Part shown: one piece after another, positions 57,731 through 64,000 of the stretch
Numbering within the stretch: position 1 is the stretch's first letter
Layout of the letters: each line of letters starts with the position of its first letter
NCBI GenBank assembly: GCA_019915015.1
Contig: JAHBBC010000006.1
Location: 930,001 to 994,000, forward strand
Direction: 5' to 3'
DNA from: Auriscalpium vulgare
Taxonomy: Eukaryota; Basidiomycota; Agaricomycetes; Russulales; Auriscalpiaceae
Length of the DNA stretch: 64,000 nucleotides
Program-made: the position numbers and the translations under genes
The notes under the pieces: model-generated
Database searches by the model: none
The model's input: only the letters and a program-made list of their open reading frames with translations
What the model was told of the DNA's origin: nothing

Positions 57731-58912
57731 ATGTCGTCCAGTTTCACCCTTGAGGCGCGTGCTTTCGCCCTTGTCGGGCTACTCCTCACTCCGCCCGCGA
57801 TTGACCTGGAGACCGCTCCCGTCGAGACCCTGGTTCTGGCTCGGGAGGAGTGGGGTCGCAAGGTTGCTACGCTCTACGTAAGTCCTCGCGCTGTCGTTGC
57901 GATCCCCGCTCACGTCCGTGTCGCGCTTATCCAGAATGAAGTGTATAACACTGCGAAGCCATCCGTCCTTCGTCTTGTCCAGGCAATTGTCAGCCCCGTC
58001 TTCGAGACGCTGTTCACTGTGTCCCCCGAGTCGCGCGCCGCGTTTGCTGAATGGGGTGGTAACCTCATCAGCGACCTCGCGCCTCCGACGTCCGCTCCTC
58101 TCGACCCGACATTTTCGGTTCGCCCGATCGCTGGATTCACCTTCCCGAACAATCGCGACCACTCTCGCCAGCTCTCGCGCCTCTGCGAGGGCGCCCTGTG
58201 GGCCGCATTTGAGTCGGGCCGCACGTCCGTTCCCCAGTACCGTCGCAGCCTTGGTGAGCTCTGCTTGGCCGCTCATCCCACCGGTCGCGGAGCGGGCATC
58301 GACACGACAGTCCACGCGGAGTTCATTGCCGGCATGAATGCTTGCGCTTCGGCTCTTCAGCGCCTGAACGGCGGGGAAGAGGCCCTCCTGTCCGAGGTCC
58401 ATCGCCTCTCCTACTCGACCACCGGCATATCCCTCCCCGACCTCCTGCGTACCCTCGCGCACCCTCTGTCCGATACGCTCATTACCCACACCACCGAGAC
58501 CGTGGCGACCTTGGCGTCGATCTACGGCACCATCGCGCAACTTGCGCGACCCGACGACCGCCGCGCGCGTGGTCGCTGGGGTCCGTATGCCGACGCCTTT
58601 GACTCTGCGGATGGGTTCTTGGAGGCCGCCGCTGCCGCGTATCTGCGCGACGCCTTGCAGTGGTCCACCACTATCGACAGTCTTCATGCGCGCACCGCCA
58701 TTGAGAGCGCTATCCTCGCGTCGAACCTCCCCACCGAGTTATTGGCCGACGTCCACAGCGACCCGACGATGTTCTTGGACGAGGTCGTGACGTTCCGCGC
58801 AGTCCCGATGGGTTGGCAAAACGCGCACCGTGGTCGTCGAGGCGGGGGTGCGACTCGGGGGCGCCTCACTCAGCAGGGGCGTATCCCGCGTGACGATCCT
58901 ACCACGCTGTAG
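57731..58912 (+). CDS. Unknown protein g2, paralogue of g1 (374 aa spliced)
   Basis: ATG at 57,731 (MSSSFTLEARAFALVGLLL). A 57-nt intron at 57,878-57,934 (GTAAGT...CAG, no in-frame stop) is supported because it falls at the position and phase of the g1 intron; unspliced the protein is 393 aa. After the junction, AIVSPVFETLFTVSPESRAAF aligns with g1. Central motifs include FESGRTSVPQYRRSLGELCL and YADAFDSADGFLEAAAAAYL. The C-terminus is Arg/Gly-rich (RGRRGGGATRGR), a possible nucleic-acid-binding tail. No catalytic motif recognised. It is followed by g3 on the same strand, about 490 bp away. Confidence 0.7.
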   Translation: MSSSFTLEARAFALVGLLLTPPAIDLETAPVETLVLAREEWGRKVATLYVSPRAVVAIPAHVRVALIQNEVYNTAKPSVLRLVQAIVSPVFETLFTVSPESRAAFAEWGGNLISDLAPPTSAPLDPTFSVRPIAGFTFPNNRDHSRQLSRLCEGALWAAFESGRTSVPQYRRSLGELCLAAHPTGRGAGIDTTVHAEFIAGMNACASALQRLNGGEEALLSEVHRLSYSTTGISLPDLLRTLAHPLSDTLITHTTETVATLASIYGTIAQLARPDDRRARGRWGPYADAFDSADGFLEAAAAAYLRDALQWSTTIDSLHARTAIESAILASNLPTELLADVHSDPTMFLDEVVTFRAVPMGWQNAHRGRRGGGATRGRLTQQGRIPRDDPTTL

Positions 58913-59400
58913 CGTCGTCGCGCTGTCGGAGCGTCGGGAGATAAAGGGAAAGAAAGAGCCCGCGTTAGTGTAGTGCCTTGTGCCCGCATGTACGTCGTTG
59001 AATGCCTCCCAATACGAGTATTGAACTTGCGACGCGTTACCCGCTTGTGCGACGCCAGTGTACCGTGGTCGCGCCCCGTGGGAGGGGCGGGCGCCAACGA
59101 CTTGTGCCATTTCGCTCGTGCCAGCGACACGTGCCCGCCACGCGGCGTCGGAGCCGCGCGTGGCGTCCCGCACCGGTCCGGGGAACGTCGCGGGATCAAA
59201 TCAACGATCGCTGATCAGATCGCGGATCGACCCGGCATCGTGGGCGCTCGGAGGCAAACCGGCGCTCTGGCCGGGCCACGCGGCCGGTCGCTCCCACGCA
59301 CGCGCCATTGTTCGTGCGCCTGCGGCGAAGTCGCCGTCGCCCTTCTTCCCTCTCCCCCCTCTCACTCGCTCCCTCACCCGCCCCCTCGATTCCTCTTGCC

Positions 59401-61406
59401 ATGGACACTGCTTCCCTCGCCGACACCACCGCCACGCGTACCATGCTGGAGACCCAGCTGGGCCTACTCGAGGCCATGGCGCGCGACGCCACCGCCGAGG
59501 CGCAGCTCGTCTTGTTGCGGCCGCAAGTCCGCCAACTCCTGGTGCGCCCGCTCTGTTTTGCCTGCAAGGATCGCTCTGACCTGTTCCCCGCTTGTGCCGT
59601 CCCAGCGTTCATACTACGACGCCCGCGATCGCGGTGTGGTGTTCCCTGCTGCGGTGCGCGCGCGGTACGACGCTCTCGACGACGCCGTGCGACCGCCGAC
59701 CGCGCCCCGCGATGACGGAGACGACGAGGACGAGGAGGTCGCCCCCGCTGCTGTCCCCCCGACCGCCCCCAGCGGCGCCGTCCAGACGGGCGCGCCCGCA
59801 GTGGAGGCCTCTCCAGCTCCTCGTCGTCGCCCCAAGGTGCGTCGCTGGCGCTCGGCCTCCTTCTCTGCTAACCTTCCTTTTGCAGGCTCGTCGGGTGCCT
59901 GCCAACCGCGCGGAGGTTGTGCTACCCCGCGTCGCTCCGCCCCCGCCTCCTCCTTCTGCACGGAGCGAGCGTCATGCTGCGCGCAGCGCCCCGTCGACCG
60001 CGCCGCCCTCGTCGAAGCGTGTTGGCAAGCGCCGTGCTTCCCGGTCCCCCGTGCCCACACCTCCTCCTCGTGCACCGTCCCGTTCGCGCTCCGCCCGTGG
60101 TCGCTCCGCCAAAAGGGGCCGACCTACCCCGGCGTCGGTCGCCTCCAGCCCGTCTCGCCCCCGCTCCCCGTCGTCCTCGCCGACCGCCGGCCTTGACGAC
60201 TCGCTGTCGGAGGCGGTCGATGAAGATGGCGACCCGATGTTCCACGCGTCGGACCGTCGCCCCACGAACACGGAGCGCTACGCCGGTGAACGTCTCAAGG
60301 TGAGTCGCACCATGTGCCACGGTGTCCGTCCTTACTCACGCCTCCCCGGTTGTAGACTGCCACCCGTTGCGCCCGCTGCGAGCACCACTTCAAGCGTGGG
60401 CCAAAACGCTGCGAATTCAAGCCGCACTTGCCGTCCAAGTGCATACGCTGCCGTGCGCAGCGGAAGTCCTGCACCGGCGCCGTGCTCGCGGACGGCACGC
60501 GACCACGCGCTCCTCCTCCTCGTGCCAACCGCGGACGCGCTGGCCGCTCGTGTGCCGCTTCCCGCGGCCCTCGGTCCCGTTCGGCTCTTCGCGCCGCCAC
60601 GGTGTCTTCCACCGCCCGCTTGCTCGAGGAGTTGCTCGCGTCCGCCGACTCGATGGGTGGGTTTCCCCACTCGTCCCACCTGCCTACTGCTAACTTCCCT
60701 TGTCTCTTCCACAGATCCCCCGCGACGTGCTCGCGAGCTGCTGGCCGAGGTTCTGTCGTCTGTCGACGCGGACATCGGCCGGTTCGAATCGCTCACCGCT
60801 GCCGATCGCTTCCCCGACAACGCCGACTCCATCGCCCTCGTCCAGGCGGATCTGGACGCCAGTCGGACGACCCTCCTGCTATGGCCCTACCGCCACGACC
60901 GCCTTCTCCTGCGCTGGGCGCAGCTCACCCATCGGTACGGCGCGCGGGACACTTCCGACGTTCCGGGCTCCGACGTCGCCCCTTCCCCTTCTCCTCCCGG
61001 TTCCCCTGTCGCCGGCCCCAGCGGCCTCCACGCCCCCGACTCGCCCGCCCTCGCGACGATCCCACCCAGCTCCGTCGCGGCTTCAACGTCGGGCGACCCT
61101 GCCGACTCTGGCGAGGAAGAAGACGAGCTCGACACTGCCGTCAAGTCGCCGGAGCCCGACGATGACGAGGAGGACGACAGGGACTCCGCCGTTGGCAGCC
61201 CCCGCCCTGCTGGGCCATCGGGTAGTGCGATCGAGGAGGACGAGGAGAACGAGGTGGACGAAGCGGGTCCTAAGGCGGCCGACCCGGACGACGACGCGGA
61301 TGAAGAGGGCGCCCCGGCGGCTGGCGAGGACGACGAAGATGACGAGGACGAGGAGGGTAGTGACGCGGCCGCGGAGGAGGTCGCCGACATGGACGTCGAC
61401 GAGTAA
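59401..61406 (+). CDS. Cys-rich zinc-cluster-like protein g3, retroelement-associated (592 aa)
   Basis: Five exons: 59401..59541, 59606..59836, 59886..60299, 60356..60656, 60715..61406; phases agree and introns are 49-64 nt. Begins MDTASLADTTATRTMLETQL (helical). A Pro/Arg/Ser-rich basic region follows, then a cysteine cluster C-x2-C-x10-C-x9-C-x2-C-x6-C (CARC...CEF...CIRCRAQRKSC). It resembles a Zn2Cys6 fungal DNA-binding cluster with a longer first loop, continues with a helical segment LLAEVLSSVDADIGRFESL, and has a long Asp/Glu-rich tail ending VADMDVDE. The basic-cluster-acidic layout suggests DNA binding plus a transactivating or histone-binding tail (inference). An AATAAA signal at about 61,541-61,546 would serve its 3' end. 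Convergent with pol. Confidence 0.75.
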
Positions 61407-61655
61407 GTTACGGTTTTCCGCCTTTCTCGTGCCGCTCCTGTACTATACGTGTACCATATTCGCTCCGGTCTCGTTCTTTCTCGTGTATTCTGGTTAATTT
61501 CTTGACTCTCGTGTTCTGTATGCTTGTACGTGCTCGCCGAAAATAAAGTTTCAGTGTTCCCCCACCACAAAGGGAGAAAGAAAATAAGTTAAACCTGTAA
61601 TCTCAGTGTACTGTCCGTGGTGTATCTCCTTAGCGTGTTACCATATCTAATCGCG
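61407..61655. other. Convergent spacer between g3 and pol
   Basis: 249 bp holding the g3 3' UTR, its AATAAA, and, on the other strand, the region immediately 3' of the pol-side polypurine tract. No gene. Confidence 0.45.
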
Positions 61656-61690
61656 TCCTCCCCCCGACTGAAACTGCTGACCCCAGCAGT
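61656..61690. promoter_or_regulatory. C-tract plus hairpin module, copy C (pol polypurine tract)
   Basis: TCCTCCCCCCGACTGA (61,656-61,671; one base different from A and B), then stem ACTGCTG/CAGCAGT with loop ACCC at 61,673-61,690. In pol orientation the order is stop codon, 13 bases, hairpin, TCAGTCGGGGGGAGGA. The purine tract is placed exactly where the plus-strand primer (PPT) of a Ty3/gypsy element should be. Confidence 0.75.
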
Positions 61691-61703
61691 CGTATAGGGC
61701 CTG

Positions 61704-64000
61704 TCAGGCGACACTGCCGTCTTCCGCGCTGTTGCTCGCGGTGTCCGACGCGTCGCTGTCTATGCTGCGTGATTCCTGTGCTTGGGCGTCGGGGTCAAGC
61801 TGTCCGAGAAGCTCGTTTAGTCGTCGGGCGGGTATGTCGATGAACTCCGGTAGCGGAGGAAGCGTGATGTGTGGTCGCGCGAAGTACGGAATGACGCGAA
61901 ACTCCGCAGTGGGCCTGTCAAAGACCGCCCCGTGCATATCGCACAGGACGTACGGTCCACCACGTCGCCGCCCAATTACGATGAACGGACCGTCGTAGCG
62001 AGGCAGCATCTTGCGGTCGAGTGATTTCTCGAACTGCGTGAAACGTACCAGGACAAGGTCGCCTCGTTGGAAGCCGTAGTTCTTGATCGACGCTTCGTGG
62101 TCGCGCTCGAAAATCAGCGCATCCTGCCGCCGCTTGTCGAACACTTTCGAGTGGAGCGTACGAAGCTGGGTGCGGCGCTTCTGAAGTGCGACAGCCCGTC
62201 GCGCGATTAAATCCGTCGTCGACAGTATCGAGTCGGGCGGTGGTAGGAGATACGTTGCTTCTACGATATCGAGGGGCATCAATGCCTGCGTGCCGGTCGC
62301 CGCGAAGTAGGGGGAGCAGCCCATACGCCTGCGCGTTGTGATCCTGTCCGCCCAGAATACCGAGTGTGCGACCGTGGCCCACTTGCTCGCGTCACCGTCG
62401 GCGGCCTTGTACAGGGCCTGTCGGACGTCGAAATGCGATCGCTCTACGATTCCGTTGGATCGCGAGTTATAGCCTGAGATGCGGATGTGCTGCACGCCGT
62501 AATCTTCTTCGAGGTGCTTCATCGCTGCTAGGTACGGCGTCCCGTTATCCGTTACGATTTCCCGGAGCGCTCCCCAGCGACAGAGTACGTCCTCGAATAT
62601 CCATCGCGCGAGCGACTTGGCATTTTCCTGTCGCAGCATGCGCCACTCTGGGAAATGCGAGACCGAGCACCTTCCTTGTACGATGTATTTGAAACCTCGA
62701 GAAGCCGGCATGTGCATGGTATCAGCGTACATCTTGGCAAACAGCGGCGCCGGGGTCGCGACCGTTGGGGGAATGAGCACGTGCTTGACCTGTCGCACTT
62801 GGCAAATATGGCATGATCGTACAAACCATGCGACGTCGCGATCCATGTACGGCCACCAGAAGCGTTCGAGGAGAAACATCTTGGTCGGGTACGCGCCGCG
62901 ATGTCCGACATCGTCGTGACAGGCCTTCAGAGCCCCTATGCGGCGTTCCGGGGGTAGGACAAGTTGGTGGCGGCCCTGCGGCTCCTTGCGAAAGAGACTC
63001 GTGCCGTCAAGGAAGAACTCGGTGCAGTACCGCAGGAACGTCGCGTACTCTTGGTCGGAAAAGCCATCCGGCCGCTGGAGCGTGTTGTGCCATTCCCGAA
63101 CTCGCCCAATTCGTTCGTCGGCTTGCTGCGCCTTGATGTCGCGGTCGACGGCGTCGTAAGACATCTCCGTCGGGGCGGCCTGGGTGACGAACGTCGCGAT
63201 CGCGGCCCTTGGGTGGTCGCGTGGGTCCCCCGACCGTGGCCTTGTACTGCGCGGTACGTATGCGTTCACGAGGTGAATGAATCCATACATCGCGTCGACC
63301 CAGTCCTCGAACCCGTCGTGCTCGTTTTCTGCCACGTCGCCCGGTTGGCGCCTTCGTCGTGACATTCCGTCAGGCCCATGAAACAGGCCGGGCACGTGAA
63401 CGAGGACGAAATGGAACATTAGAATGGCGATGATCCACCTATTCATGCTGGCCGAGGGTTCAATATCAGGGTTGTCGAGCATGCCCTTAATGTAGCGTGC
63501 GTCGACTTCCACGACCATGTTCCGCACTCCGATGAGATATATCTTCAGCGCGCGGAGCGCCCGAAACAGGCCGTATAATTCTAACTTTGGTTGCGAAAAA
63601 CGCGCCTCGCGATCGTTCAACGCGATGGACCCAAACCGTGCGTACCGACGCTTCTTGCGACTCTTCGGATCGTCGGCGTCAGCCTGGCACAGCAAGAACC
63701 CGACCGCAATAGGAGACGTATCGACCGCGAGGATAACCGGTTCGCCCGACTGATAGTCGATCGGTTTCAGGGCTGGCGACTCCAGCAACGCGCTTTTGAG
63801 ATCTTCCATAGCTGCTAATTGTTCCGCTCCGAATTCGAATGGCACATCTTTCCTCGTAAGGTGCGTGAGCGCATGCGCGCGATGTGCGAAATGGTGGATG
63901 AAGATCCTCAGCACCCCGACCGTCCCGAGGAACGCCCGCACATCGGACAGGTCTTGACATGGCCCCCAATTCACAATCTTAGCCACCCGTTGTTCGTCGG
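61704..64000 (-). mobile_element. Ty3/gypsy retrotransposon pol, 3' part (RNase H and integrase)
   Basis: Open from the right edge to a stop at 61704, at least 764 codons, no frameshift. Order: end of the reverse-transcriptase connection (VRAFLGTVGVLRIFIHHFAH), RNase H (AVDTSPIAVGFLLC, LELYGLFRALRALK, VVEVDARYIKGML, HGPDGMSRR), integrase zinc knot HHCC (HDDVGHRGAYP...CHICQVRQV), and the integrase core with D in MYADTMHMP, D in VTDNGTPY and E in NGIVERSHFD. After the core comes the GPF/Y-like RYDGPFIVIGRR; no chromodomain follows. All visible catalytic residues are present, so the element could be recently active. Gag, protease and the catalytic core of the reverse transcriptase lie beyond the window. 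Confidence 0.92.

Noticed and set aside
57779..58687. 302-codon frame antisense to g2
   Set aside because: The plus strand has an intron shared with g1 and a coherent protein; the antisense frame has neither.
1..64000. tRNA, rRNA and CRISPR arrays
   Set aside because: No T-loop/cloverleaf pattern with matching acceptor stem was found; one GGTTCGAATC match at about 60,780 lies inside a coding exon. Tandem repeats found have no spacers.

Overview
The window is from a filamentous basidiomycete, most likely a polypore-type Agaricomycete (inference). The reasons are 49-65 nt GT-AG introns dense in every gene, GC-rich coding sequence, and typical Agaricomycete families: expanded P450s, DUF6534-type seven-helix membrane proteins, small ubiquitin-like-domain genes, Helitrons and Ty3/gypsy elements. 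No prokaryotic features, tRNA, rRNA or CRISPR were seen.

Left part (1-25.5 kb): the 5' part of an aldehyde dehydrogenase runs off the left edge. A decayed family follows, an N-terminal helical plus ubiquitin-like-domain gene in three broken copies at 2.6, 11.1 and 17.4 kb. It is interleaved with two DUF6534-type membrane-protein genes, a first cytochrome P450, and a CBM21 glycogen-targeting phosphatase subunit. The CBM21 gene has a divergently placed, truncated pseudogene copy to its left.

Middle part (25.5-40.5 kb): this is the gene-dense core. It holds a PAF-acetylhydrolase, glutaminyl-tRNA synthetase, three more P450s and a short-chain dehydrogenase. The four P450s (one at 8-10 kb, three at 31-40 kb) are intact and share one 13-exon layout, including a 14-nt exon coding for the I-helix oxygen-activation motif.

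Right part (40.5-64 kb): this is mobile-element territory. A Helitron Rep/helicase open frame of almost 2000 codons is broken by two in-frame TGA codons. Next is a minus-strand 2-oxoglutarate/Fe(II) dioxygenase of TET/JBP-like appearance, then tandem repeats and a small unknown gene. The last 9 kb holds three intron-containing plus-strand genes of unknown function arranged antisense to a minus-strand Ty3/gypsy pol gene. A repeated module (a C-tract followed by a short hairpin whose stem changes sequence but keeps pairing) stands before two of these genes and just beyond the pol stop. The two genes that follow the module are distant paralogues sharing an intron position. This block is my best candidate for an undescribed system: a large retroelement carrying antisense accessory genes. 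Exon models were built by hand from splice signals and reading phase.
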